From CAVVSQ01 sp963848825 (GTDB taxonomy: Bacteria > Planctomycetota > Planctomycetia > Gemmatales > Gemmataceae): DNA of 64,000 bases. Position numbers and translations under genes: made by a program. The notes beneath the pieces were generated by a model. It saw nothing but the letters and a program-made list of their open reading frames with translations, did no database searches and was not told where the DNA came from. The stretch lies in assembly GCA_963848825.1 (NCBI GenBank), contig CAWKFA010000015.1, positions 62,001 to 126,000 on the forward strand, read 5' to 3'. Shown piece by piece: positions 29,357-37,556 of this stretch (its first letter is position 1; each line of letters opens with the position of its first letter).

Positions 29357-29394
29357 TTTCGGTTTTCAGTTTCGCGAGAAACTGAAAACCGAAA
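29357..29394 (+). terminator. Perfect 17 bp hairpin directly after nadD
   Basis: TTTCGGTTTTCAGTTTC, loop GCGA, then its exact reverse complement. The stem starts on the base after the nadD stop codon. There is no T-run after it, so it may stop transcription weakly or act as an mRNA 3'-end stabiliser, also for the convergent gene ending at 29429. Confidence 0.55.
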
Positions 29395-29428
29395 CTGGAA
29401 ATCGACAGCCATCATGCAATAATTCGAA

Positions 29429-30685
29429 CTAATCTTCCCACTTGATCGGACGAACCGGCCCCCAGGGTGACACCGGTGCGGTGTAGGTCGCGGGCTGGAA
29501 ATAGTTGGCGGGCGGGGGACTCACGCGAACGCGCTGGGCGCTTGGGCGCGCCACGGGCGGCGCTTCCACGGTGAACGTGCCCTCGGCCAAGTTCACGCGA
29601 ACGTACTGACCCTGGATATGGATCAGCTGACCGTTACGTTTGCAGGTCAATTGAACGTTGCCTTCCAAAAGAACATGGTCGCGGTCGCCGCTTTCAGAAA
29701 GTCGCTGGCAATGCGCCTCCAGTTGCGGCGTAACCAGATGGACCGCGTGCGGGGCGGCTTGGGGCTCGGGAACTGTTTGTTCGAAGGCCGCGCGGCGGAG
29801 GCCCTCAAGGTCCCGCATCACCTGGGCGGGCGTCGGCGGCACCGGCAGCGCCATACCCACACTGCTCTCGTTGCCCTGGTACTGAACATTTACCGGTCCG
29901 AAGGGAGTAAACCGCCCATTGAGCAGGATGGGTTCAGGCGGATACACAGGGTTTGGCAGTGAGCCGGAGACGAACAGGGCCGGCGGCGGAGCCGACATCG
30001 CCGATAACATCTTCAGGAAAGTCGCCACGCCCTTGCAGCATTCGCAGTTGCTGCCGCAGCCACAGGCGGTGGAATCCGCTATCGCGAACGCCTTCGAATT
30101 ACCGGCGGTGCAGGCACCCTGGGCAGGGCACGTCGAAGCACAATTGGGGCAAGTTGCCGGGCTGCTCACATTATTGACGGCACGAAGAAAGAACTCATCG
30201 TTCTGCGGCCTTGCTTGGTTACCGGTTAGTGAGAACTCATAGCGTTCACCTTGAGGACCACCGCCGAGCACCCACGGGCCCCGGGCCTCCATGAGTTTCT
30301 CGACCAGGTCCGACAACAACAGAGCGTGACGGGCTGTCAGATTGGTCGGATCGAGCTTGCTGGCAAGGCTGGCCAGCAGCGCGGCCTCGCGAAAATTGCC
30401 CGAGCGCCATTGATCCTTCCAGCAGTTCATGAATTCGCCAACCATGGCCGGCAGCAGATTGAACTCACACTGCCGTGGCGCGGGCAGTTCCTCGGCCGTG
30501 CCCGTGTCGGTATCTATAATCGCCACAGCTTTGACATTTTGGCAAGGGCAGGCAGCGGCTCGCACCGACTCCTGACCGAAGAGCGTTGCCATGCCGATTG
30601 CGGGAAACGGCATGGACTGGGCAGAAAGGGCGGTCGGAGCAACCAGGGCCGCGAGCGCCACACTAAACCAACGAAACTTGAACAT
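29429..30685 (-). CDS. Secreted cysteine-rich protein of unknown function
   Basis: I do not recognise a characterised family. The start at 30685 follows a full ribosome site (AAGGAGGT) and gives a signal peptide MFKFRWFSVALAALVAPTAL with SAQ cleavage. Three Cys-rich stretches follow: ACPCQNVKAV, CPNCASTCPAQGAC, and CGCGSNCECCKG, suggesting disulfides or metal binding. The segment LLNGRFTPFGPVNVQYQG closely matches LLNGQFTPFGQVNSQFQG in the secretin-like protein at the right end of the window. The C-terminal third (LLEGNVQLTCKRNGQLIHIQ) looks like an OstA/beta-jelly-roll strand pattern. Length is 418 residues and the frame is intact. The C-terminus is proline-rich. Confidence 0.7.
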   Translation of the reverse strand: MFKFRWFSVALAALVAPTALSAQSMPFPAIGMATLFGQESVRAAACPCQNVKAVAIIDTDTGTAEELPAPRQCEFNLLPAMVGEFMNCWKDQWRSGNFREAALLASLASKLDPTNLTARHALLLSDLVEKLMEARGPWVLGGGPQGERYEFSLTGNQARPQNDEFFLRAVNNVSSPATCPNCASTCPAQGACTAGNSKAFAIADSTACGCGSNCECCKGVATFLKMLSAMSAPPPALFVSGSLPNPVYPPEPILLNGRFTPFGPVNVQYQGNESSVGMALPVPPTPAQVMRDLEGLRRAAFEQTVPEPQAAPHAVHLVTPQLEAHCQRLSESGDRDHVLLEGNVQLTCKRNGQLIHIQGQYVRVNLAEGTFTVEAPPVARPSAQRVRVSPPPANYFQPATYTAPVSPWGPVRPIKWED

Positions 30686-30843
30686 ATTCCACCTCCTTGT
30701 AGTTCCGATGCGGTTCGGACGAGATGGAAATAACAAAGCCGATTGGGCGTGTCGATGGGAAAAGGATGGGGAAGCCGCTTGCAGCCTGTTCCCCAAGTCC
30801 TGACAGGATCTCACGAAAATTGAGCTATGACTGGGCTCGCTCG

Positions 30844-31671
30844 TTACGTTTTTTCATGCCAGCGCAACAGCAAGTATTCGAAGAGCCATACCAGCGTGCT
30901 TAAACTGCGGTCGTGCTCGTCTTTCGCGGGATCAAATTCAGAAAGAGCGACGACCTGGACGTGCCCCGACCAGGCAGCGTCGAGGAAGCGCAGGAAAAGC
31001 TGGGGACTGAGGCCAAAGGGTTGCGGATGAGCGGACCCGGGAAAATAGGCGGGATCGAAGACGTCGCAATCGACGTCAATCACCACTCGGCGTGCGCCTT
31101 GGGCCGCCTCGCGAACCTGTGCCAGGGCCTCTTCGGGCGCAATCATCAGCTCAGAGGCTGAGTAGACGCGCTGAAAGTAATTGCCGATATAGTCGGGCTT
31201 TAAGAGTAATTCCCGGTGGCCCAGGTTGATGATGGGCGGCAGGTGGCCTTCGCAGTGGAGAAGAAAGTTGCCGTGCGACAATTCTTTCGTGCAGTCGCTT
31301 AGATGGTAGATATCGAGGTGAGCGTCGAACTGGATGACCAGCGTTTCCTCGGGGTTTTGCGCCAGCTCGTCGTAAAGGGGGAGCACGCCCAGGTGATTGC
31401 CGGTCGTCCACAGCAAAGAGTCGCCGCGCTCGAGGGCCTCGCCCAGGGCCAGTCGGGCCTGGTGTCGCCAGTCCTTGTAGTCCTCCAGCGTTTCGAAGGT
31501 AAATTCTTGAAAACGAACCTTATTCGCGTAAGCCCGGGCACGTGTGGGCAGGCGCTCGCGCTTGTTGTCTTCGATTATCTCTTTAAAAGCGTCGGCGAGA
31601 AGCTCCACACCGGCCTTCGTGCCGCTGCTTCCAAATAAATCGAACGGAAAAAACAACGCATTAGTCTTCAA
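30844..31671 (-). CDS. Arginase/agmatinase-fold (ureohydrolase) family protein
   Basis: Binuclear-metal ureohydrolase fold. The metal-ligand motifs are all present in degenerate context: TTGNHLGVLPLYDEL (for GGDHS), VIQFDAHLDIYHL (DAHxD) and VVIDVDCDVFDPAYFPG (DxDxxDP), then ALSEFDPAKDEHD (E-x-x-P-like). The activity is therefore probably hydrolysis of a guanidino or formimino compound, but the substrate-specific residues differ from arginase. I prefer TTG 31671 because GGAGGGG lies six bases upstream; a GTG at 31689 would overlap that site. The frame is intact. Length is 275 residues. Confidence 0.8.
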   Translation of the reverse strand: MKTNALFFPFDLFGSSGTKAGVELLADAFKEIIEDNKRERLPTRARAYANKVRFQEFTFETLEDYKDWRHQARLALGEALERGDSLLWTTGNHLGVLPLYDELAQNPEETLVIQFDAHLDIYHLSDCTKELSHGNFLLHCEGHLPPIINLGHRELLLKPDYIGNYFQRVYSASELMIAPEEALAQVREAAQGARRVVIDVDCDVFDPAYFPGSAHPQPFGLSPQLFLRFLDAAWSGHVQVVALSEFDPAKDEHDRSLSTLVWLFEYLLLRWHEKT

Positions 31672-31954
31672 ACAAACCCCTCCGGGCACCCACGATCTCC
31701 AGGAGGCCCTCCGCCAAGAGCATCAGGCCCCTCTACTCGTCACAATATTATCCTGCCCAGTTCCCAAGCATGGCACTGGAACCATAAACTGTCCATTATT
31801 TGTCAGAGGGACGCCATGGCCGGGCGCTTGCCAGGCAATTCCGGACGTTACCGTCGCTACAATCCGAATCTTCGGAAAAAGCGCTTTTTCGCTCGCTTCG
31901 GCGTCGGCGGGGCGCGGGTTTAATTCGTTTTGTTTCACATATAAACCTAGTATT

Positions 31955-32504
31955 ATGAATTGGTTGCACAGCTTGGGAAGTATGGGGTTGGACCGGGAAA
32001 TGCCCTTGATGCGGACTATCCATGATTTTTACGTCGCGGAGGGCGCCGTCGTTACCGGCGATGTCGTGTGCGGGCCCGGCGTCAACCTCTGGTTCGGAGT
32101 GATCATCCGGGGCGATCTGGCGCATCACCCTGGGGCCGCGCGTCAATCTTCAGGACGGGGTCATCGTGCATACTGACACGGACGCGCCGCAAGATATTGA
32201 CGAAGGCGTCGTGGTCGGGCATCGCGCCACCTTACACGGCCGGCGCATTGGTGCCCACACGCTGGTTGGCATGGGCGCCATCCTGCTCTCCGGCAGCGAG
32301 ATTGGCGCGGACTGTTTGATAGGTGCCGGCACGCTTATTGCCGAAGGACGCCATATCCCACCCGGCTCGGTGGTTATGGGTGCGCCTGGCCGGGTCATTC
32401 GTCCTGTGACCGATGCCGATCGCGAACGCACGCGCGGCATCTGCGGTCGCTACCACGAACTGGCGCGCAAGTATGCCGCCGGCACCGTTTTAGCGCCATG
32501 GTAG
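31955..32504 (+). CDS. Gamma-class carbonic anhydrase-like hexapeptide protein
   Basis: Left-handed beta-helix protein of the gamma carbonic anhydrase (YrdA/CaiE) family, forming trimers with metal held by three His. Hexapeptide-type repeats run through VVTGDVVCGPGVNLWFGVII and GDLARITLGPRVNLQDGVIV to TLVGMGAILLSGSEIGADCL and IPPGSVVMGAPGRVIRP. Candidate metal His are in VIVHTD, VVVGHRATLHG. The frame changes near 32121 in GGCGC; adding one GC dinucleotide rebuilds the chain. A later start MGLDREMP is possible. The 3' end lies 29 bases before the M24-like gene on the same strand. Catalysis is not assured for this family. Confidence 0.83.
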
Positions 32505-32533
32505 GGTGAAATGGCCTCGTTTGGGATTGCCTC

Positions 32534-33702
32534 ATGAGCGTTGCCGAAGAAACTCACGAATCGCAAGTAGCGCCACAGGGCGGGTTGGAAGTCAACCTCA
32601 TCTCCGCGCTGGACCGCCGCGCCGATATCGATTCCAAGCAAACACTGGTCGCCAATCTGCTGAAATCCGTCGGTTGTGATGGCCTGTTGGTCCTGGATGA
32701 AGACAATTTCTCGTGGCTGACGGCCGGAGGCACGTCGCGGGGCATTGTCGATCCGGACAGCTTGCCGGGGCTGTACTGGAATGGCGATGGGCGTTGGCTG
32801 CTCTCGAGTAATGTCGACACCCAGCGCATTTTCGATGAAGAGATCGATGGCCTCGGTTTCCAGGTCAAGGAATGGCCCTGGTATGTCAGCCGTCATCAGC
32901 TCCTCTCCGAACTCTGCCAAGGGCGCAACGTCGCGTGCGATCAGCCCCTGGGGGCCTGTAAACTCGTTGCGGACTCCTTGCGGAAATTACGGCTAACATT
33001 TACCGATTATGAAAAAGCCTGCTATCGAGCGCTGGGGCAAATTGTCAGCCACGCACTCGAAGCCACCGGGCGCACCCTGGTTCAGGGCCAGACGGAACGC
33101 GAGACCGCTGGTCAGCTGGGCCATCGCCTGCTTCATCGTGGGGCGACACCGCTGGTTATCTCGATCTATGCCGATGGCCGCTCGCGCACGTATCGTCAGG
33201 CCGGCTTTACCAACGCGCCCATCCAGAATTATGTGGTGCTCACGGTGGCGGCCCGCAAGTACGGGCTGTGTGCCCGCGCCAGCCGCACGGTCGTCTTTGG
33301 GCAACCCGATCCTCTGCTACGCAAGGAGCATGACGCCGTCTGCAAGGTGTGCGCCAACTATGTCGCCAGTAGCTGGCCCGACTCGGTGCCCCGGCAGATT
33401 CTGACCAGCGGCCAGCGTATTTATCAAATTGCCGGCGCCGACCAGGAATGGACACTCTGCCCGCAAGGCCACCTGACGGGGCGTTCCATCATGGAGCTAC
33501 GCTTACCCCCCGCAACGAAGAGTTACTGCAAAACAACAGTGCCATCACCTGGCATACCAGCGTCGGCGCCGCGGTTAGTTGCGATACTTTTCTCATCAGC
33601 GAAGATGGCCCGCGCTCCCTCACCGCCGCCGAAAACTGGCCGCTCAAACGCATCCGCATTCAAGGCGCCGAGTTCGTCAGGCCCGATCTCCTGATACGGT
33701 GA
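32534..33702 (+). CDS. M24-like (pita-bread fold) protein lacking the canonical metal ligands
   Basis: Resembles aminopeptidase-P-like M24 proteins: an N-terminal creatinase-like domain (LLVLDEDNFSWLTAG) and a C-terminal domain with TDYEKACYRALGQIVSHAL, VVLTVAARKYGLCARASRTV, GAFHHGATLTPRNEE and CDTFLISEDGPRSL. In active M24 enzymes the segment VLxDxGxxxxGYxSDxTR supplies two Asp ligands; here those positions are Thr and Arg or Ala. The protein is therefore likely not a standard metallopeptidase. The frame changes near 33465. Length is about 389 residues. Its ligand or substrate is unknown. Confidence 0.7.
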
Positions 33703-33811
33703 CGGAAAACACCGCACTCGTGGGAGGTCAAGATGGCGGCAATCCAAACCAGACGAGGCTCGCGGTTCGAGGCACGCCGTCATCTCGGCAATAATTATCA
33801 ATAAACCTGCC

Positions 33812-34129
33812 CGTCCCCTGCCACCTTGCGTGGCAGGAACGTAAGGTCTACAGCTAAAAAATCACGCTACCCGCCCCGTCCCCTGCCACCTTGCGTGGCA
33901 GGAACGAAAGGTCTGTGGCTAGAAAATCACGCTGCCCCCGTCCCGTCCTTTTGTGGTCGCCGTTATGCACTTTAGCCACAGACCTTTCGTTCCTGCCACG
34001 CAAGGTGGCAGGGGACGAATACCAGCACGCTTTCCACCTTCTAGCCACAGACCTTTCGTTCCTGCCGCACAAGGCGGCAGGGGACGAATACGAACACTCT
34101 TCCACCTCTGGCTACAGACCTTTTGGTCC
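33812..34129. repeat. Cluster of hairpin repeats, two direct and two inverted copies plus a fragment
   Basis: The ~57-base unit contains a hairpin CCTGCCAC-loop-GTGGCAGG followed by AACGAAAGGTCTGTGGCTA. Direct copies are at 33812-33868 and 33877-33933; inverted copies at 33974-34017 and 34041-34086; a degenerate inverted fragment at 34107-34129. In the copy at 34041 the stem reads CCTGCCGC/GCGGCAGG, a paired A-T to G-C change that keeps the stem. The cluster fills most of the 530-base gap 33703-34232, which otherwise holds no gene. Confidence 0.9.
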
Positions 34130-34232
34130 TTCATCAATCCTTTTTGGTCCGAGGATGAACATCTCTTAAACGTGCCGCGAATTAGCAACGGATGAGCGCG
34201 GTGCTTAGCGGCTGTTCCAGAAGGCATCAGTG

Positions 34233-35039
34233 TCACGAATCGGCGCGGCGGAATTTGCGGCGGAGCAGGCGATCGCCGAGGCGTCGTCCAAACATGCGGT
34301 CGATGCCGACGAGCGGTCCCGCGAACCAGGGAAGCAAGACTTCGCGCTGGCGCCGGGTGATCAGACGGACGATACGTTCGACGCATTTGTCGAGAGGCCA
34401 GACGCGAAAGGGAGGCGCCGGCGGGTCGGCGTAGGGTTTGCCGTCTGGCCCCAAAACATTCACCCGTAGCGGGGTCTCGACAAACGCCGGCGAAACGATG
34501 CCGACGTGGATGCCGTGGGCGTGCAGTTCGACCTGCAAAGCCTCATAGAGTCCCTGGATGGCAAATTTGCTGGCACCGTAAAGGGCGTAGGAAGGGATGC
34601 CGCGCTTCCCGGTAAGGCTGCTAATGGCTACCAGGGAGCCGCGTGTTTTTTTTACGTGCGGCAAGGCGTAATGCGTGGCGTAGAGCGTGCCATGGAAGTT
34701 GACGCGCATGACCCTTTCCATGGCAACGAGGTCGCAGTCCTCGAAAAAACCACGCATCGACAGGCCGGCGGAGCAGAGAAGAATATCGAGTTTGCCCAGC
34801 CGGCTTACGGTCTCCTCCACCGCGTGCTGACATTCCGCTGGCACGGTGACGTCGGTCGGCACCACGAGCGCCTGGGCTCCCAGAGACCGTGCGGACCGCG
34901 CGGTTTCCTCCAGCGCACTGCGCGTGCGTGCCGCCAGCGCCACGTTGGCGCCGAGGCCGGCCAAGCGCAAGGCCGTCGCCTGGCCGAGGCCGGACGAGGC
35001 GCCGGTGATCAAGATCACCTTGCCTGCCAAAGATTTCAT
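34233..35039 (-). CDS. Short-chain dehydrogenase/reductase
   Basis: A 268-residue classical SDR. The NAD(P) site is VILITGASSGLGQATALRLA, followed by DVTVPAECQHA, LLCSAGLSMRG (NAG variant), the catalytic Ser in VAISSLTGKRG, and YALYGASKFAIQGLYEAL with the YxxxK pair. The Arg at ALAARTR suggests NADP preference. The C-terminal 60 residues are basic. The substrate is unknown. The frame is intact. It is divergent from the HTH gene at 35102 with only 62 bases between starts. Confidence 0.9.
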   Translation of the reverse strand: MKSLAGKVILITGASSGLGQATALRLAGLGANVALAARTRSALEETARSARSLGAQALVVPTDVTVPAECQHAVEETVSRLGKLDILLCSAGLSMRGFFEDCDLVAMERVMRVNFHGTLYATHYALPHVKKTRGSLVAISSLTGKRGIPSYALYGASKFAIQGLYEALQVELHAHGIHVGIVSPAFVETPLRVNVLGPDGKPYADPPAPPFRVWPLDKCVERIVRLITRRQREVLLPWFAGPLVGIDRMFGRRLGDRLLRRKFRRADS

Positions 35040-35101
35040 CCAGCGATTGTATATATTCCAACTAACCTGTTCGCGCCGCCCCGCTCTCTTTAAAATCGGT
35101 C

Positions 35102-35680
35102 ATGATGAGCGACACCAATGGCAAACCACCCGACACTTTGTGCAGCAAGATTACCCGCCTCGTCGAGGAACATGGGTGGAACCAGGAAGAGTTCGCCCGC
35201 ATCACGAACCTCAATCGGTTAACCATCCGCAACATCTTCGTGGGGACTCCCCGGCGGCTGCACAATGCCACGGTGTGTGCCTGCGCGCGTGCCCTGGGAT
35301 TGACGGTGTCTGACTTGCGTGGCCAGCCCTTCGAACGCCTGGCCATGCGCGTCAAGGCCGCGGCGCCGGCATCGCTCGATCCCCGTCAGCGATTGTTCGA
35401 CCAGGCGACCCAGCCGGAGCTACGTGCCTGGTTGGACCAAAATCCCCAGCGGGCGGCCCAGCTGTCCGCGACCGAAATGGATGAGCTCTTATCCTTGCAA
35501 GGGACCGGCGGGCCCATGACGGCGTTCGGCGTCGCTCATTTCGTGGAGCTCATCGAACGCAAACGCCGGCTTCTGGAAAAGGCAGCCGCCATTGCCGGCA
35601 CCGAATACATCGATCTGCTTGAGCAATTTATGCAGCTACTGTACGAAAAGATTCAGCCCTATCCGGAACGGGGCAGGTAA
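35102..35680 (+). CDS. HTH (Xre-like) transcriptional regulator
   Basis: A 192-residue protein. The N-terminal ~65 residues form a Cro/CI-type helix-turn-helix (KITRLVEEHGWNQEEFARIT, NLNRLTIRNIFVG, then VCACARALGLTVSDL). The C-terminal part is helical (FVELIERKRRLLEKAAAIAG) and has no recognised sensor domain. It probably binds DNA near its own promoter, which is shared with the divergent SDR gene; that is an inference. The frame is intact. Confidence 0.8.
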   Translation: MMSDTNGKPPDTLCSKITRLVEEHGWNQEEFARITNLNRLTIRNIFVGTPRRLHNATVCACARALGLTVSDLRGQPFERLAMRVKAAAPASLDPRQRLFDQATQPELRAWLDQNPQRAAQLSATEMDELLSLQGTGGPMTAFGVAHFVELIERKRRLLEKAAAIAGTEYIDLLEQFMQLLYEKIQPYPERGR

Positions 35681-35706
35681 GCGAAGCCCAGCCACGAGGG
35701 AGAACC

Positions 35707-36864
35707 TCAGCAACATTTCGCCAGGGCCGCTTCGGGCGTTAGCGTTTTTTTCAATTCTTTGGGGTATTTGCGAAACCAGGCCATCACCAGCATCATACCG
35801 TCCACATGTTCGTGCGATTCCAAGATCGAGCTCGACCTGCCGCCGAAGACGGAGCGTAACGCGCTGCGTGCCACGTGCGCCTGCGCGGAACTGGCGGGCG
35901 CTTCGACCACCTGTACCGTCCGCCCGGCATGGATGAGATACCAAAGCAGGGTACCATCGTTGCCGCGTACAGGGTAAATAAACGACATTTCAGCGCGCGC
36001 CTGACGCAGGCGCTCGAGGCGGCTGGTGAGCCAGGTCAGCATTTCGAGCCTGAGGCGCAATACCTCGGCGCGTTCGAACTCAAGCGTGCCGGCGGCAGCG
36101 ATCATGGCCTGGTGGATTTGTTCCAGGGGACCGAGATCGCTGCCGCCCAAGAAGTTCCGCGCCGCGCGCACCTTGGCGCTATAATCGCGACGTGTGCATG
36201 TGCCCGTGCAAGGCCCCAGGCAAGTACCAATTTCGTAGCGCAAGCACCCGGGCGGCTTTTCGAGCGAGTAGAGCTGGCCCTGCTCCGGAAAAATCATCTC
36301 TTGAAACTGGGGACAGTCGCGAAGCTTGAAAAGATCGTTAATGCGGCAGACGGCGTGGACAGCCCGGCGGCCGGCGGGCACAGGTCCAAAAGTAGCCAGG
36401 GCGGCGGCAGGTGGTTTGCGTGTCAAGAAGACATACGGAGCAGGTCCGCGACCAACGCAGACGAAGGCCTTTTGGCGACGCAAAGGCTGACCTACCACGT
36501 TACCGCGCGGCCGCCAGCGCCGGATCAACTCCAGTTCCCGCAATAACGCCGCAAACTCGCTGGGACACCGCTCCCAGACCAACTTCACGGTTTGACCCAG
36601 GATCCGCGCGGCCTTTTTCCCTCGACTTCTGGTGCGAAAATAGGAGAGCAGACGTACACGCAAGACCTTCGCCTTGCCCACGTAGATTAGCTCGCCATGC
36701 CTGTCAACCATGCCATAAACGCCAGGGTGCCGCGGACACAAAAGGCGCACCTGGGCACGCAGTTCGCCGCTGCGTCCCTGGACTTGCTGACAGGCCGGTG
36801 TCGCCTCACCAGCGCCCAGTCCCGGGGGACCAAAGTCAGCGAAATTATCCGCATTGAAAAGCAT
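35707..36864 (-). CDS. UvrC-like GIY-YIG nuclease without the C-terminal nuclease half
   Basis: A 385-residue protein resembling the N-terminal half of excinuclease subunit C. The GIY-YIG domain is present as HPGVYGMVDRHGELIYVGKA with the catalytic Arg region RVRLLSYF. A UvrC-type Cys cluster follows (CLGPCTGTCTRRDY), then a UVR helical hairpin (AGTLEFERAEVLRLRLEML). The RNase H-like nuclease and the HhH domains of UvrC are absent, so it is closer to Cho-type repair nucleases in scope. ATG 36864 (MLFNADNFADFG) is preferred to 36969. The frame is intact. It is convergent with the HTH gene. Confidence 0.78.
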   Translation of the reverse strand: MLFNADNFADFGPPGLGAGEATPACQQVQGRSGELRAQVRLLCPRHPGVYGMVDRHGELIYVGKAKVLRVRLLSYFRTRSRGKKAARILGQTVKLVWERCPSEFAALLRELELIRRWRPRGNVVGQPLRRQKAFVCVGRGPAPYVFLTRKPPAAALATFGPVPAGRRAVHAVCRINDLFKLRDCPQFQEMIFPEQGQLYSLEKPPGCLRYEIGTCLGPCTGTCTRRDYSAKVRAARNFLGGSDLGPLEQIHQAMIAAAGTLEFERAEVLRLRLEMLTWLTSRLERLRQARAEMSFIYPVRGNDGTLLWYLIHAGRTVQVVEAPASSAQAHVARSALRSVFGGRSSSILESHEHVDGMMLVMAWFRKYPKELKKTLTPEAALAKCC

Positions 36865-37273
36865 AAGTTTACCAGCCAGCAAGCGGTGACAGTCATCCGT
36901 CACTCTGAGCTCTGGGCAATATGGGGACCCTGGCAAAGTAGGTGACCAGGCTTTTGCGGCCTCTGCCAAGTGTCCGCGCCGATAAAATCGAGAATTTTTT
37001 CAAGACGCGGGAGCGTCCTTGGAAATACCCCGCGGAGCTCCTTTTTGGAAAGAGGAAAAATGGGCTCAAGTTCAAAAGCTCACGTAAAGCAACGGGTTGG
37101 GGCGAGCAGGTGGTCGCGCCGGACATGTCGGCAATTCGCTTCGTAGCGAAAATGCTCGCGAGCCATGGCCCCAAAGTCCAGCTTTTACCGCGCGATTACG
37201 CGCTGTCCGCCTGATTCGTGACGTAGAATACACCAGCAGTTTGTAACGAACTCGCTCGACGGAGGGTAGCGAA
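36865..37273. other. Intergenic region between the UvrC-like gene and csrA
   Basis: About 408 bases between divergent genes. An open frame of 90 codons (36942-37214, plus) shows no recognisable protein and no ribosome site, so I do not call it. A TAGAAT at 37224-37229 could be the -10 element of csrA, but no good -35 is paired with it. Confidence 0.35.
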
Positions 37274-37471
37274 ATGCTGGTGCTCAGCCGCAAGCTTGGC
37301 GAAAAGATTTACATCAACGACAACATCTGCATCACCGTGGTGGATATCGATCGAGGCAAAATCCGTCTCGGCATCGAAGCACCTCGCGAGGTCCCGATCT
37401 TCCGGCAAGAATTAGTGACCCCGCCGCACACGGTCCCCGCGGAAGCGCCCGCGCTGGCCGCCAAAGGTTAA
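37274..37471 (+). CDS. csrA: Carbon storage regulator CsrA
   Basis: A 65-residue RNA-binding dimeric translational regulator. The N-terminus MLVLSRKLGEKIYINDNICI and the following VVDIDRGKIRLGIEAPREVP match CsrA closely, including the conserved Leu4, Arg6 and the RNA-contacting RxGIxAPxxVP segment. It would bind GGA motifs in mRNA leaders. A GGAGGG ribosome site lies eight bases before the ATG and is itself a possible autoregulatory target. It is followed by an intrinsic terminator at 37491-37522, so it is probably monocistronic. Confidence 0.96.
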   Translation: MLVLSRKLGEKIYINDNICITVVDIDRGKIRLGIEAPREVPIFRQELVTPPHTVPAEAPALAAKG

Positions 37472-37490
37472 ATTCCCCTGGACTTCTCTG

Positions 37491-37522
37491 ACCCGCCCGG
37501 TTTTCGCCTGGCGGGTTTTTTA
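37491..37522 (+). terminator. Rho-independent terminator of csrA
   Basis: The stem ACCCGCC/GGCGGGT, with a looser inner CGG/CCT pairing, encloses TTTTCG and is followed by six T. It lies 20 bases after the csrA stop. Confidence 0.85.
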
Positions 37523-37556
37523 ATTTAATCAGGCGCCGCATCCCACCCACCAGCGG

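Noticed and set aside
29357..29394. A full intrinsic terminator after nadD
   Set aside because: The stem is strong but lacks a T-run, so I report it only as a hairpin with moderate confidence.
33854..34386. Short open frames with repeated LATDLSFLPRK and RNERSVA patterns
   Set aside because: They are translations of the hairpin cluster at 33812-34129.
36942..37214. A 90-codon plus-strand open frame before csrA
   Set aside because: No ribosome site, no recognisable family and unusual composition; more likely leader or spacer DNA.
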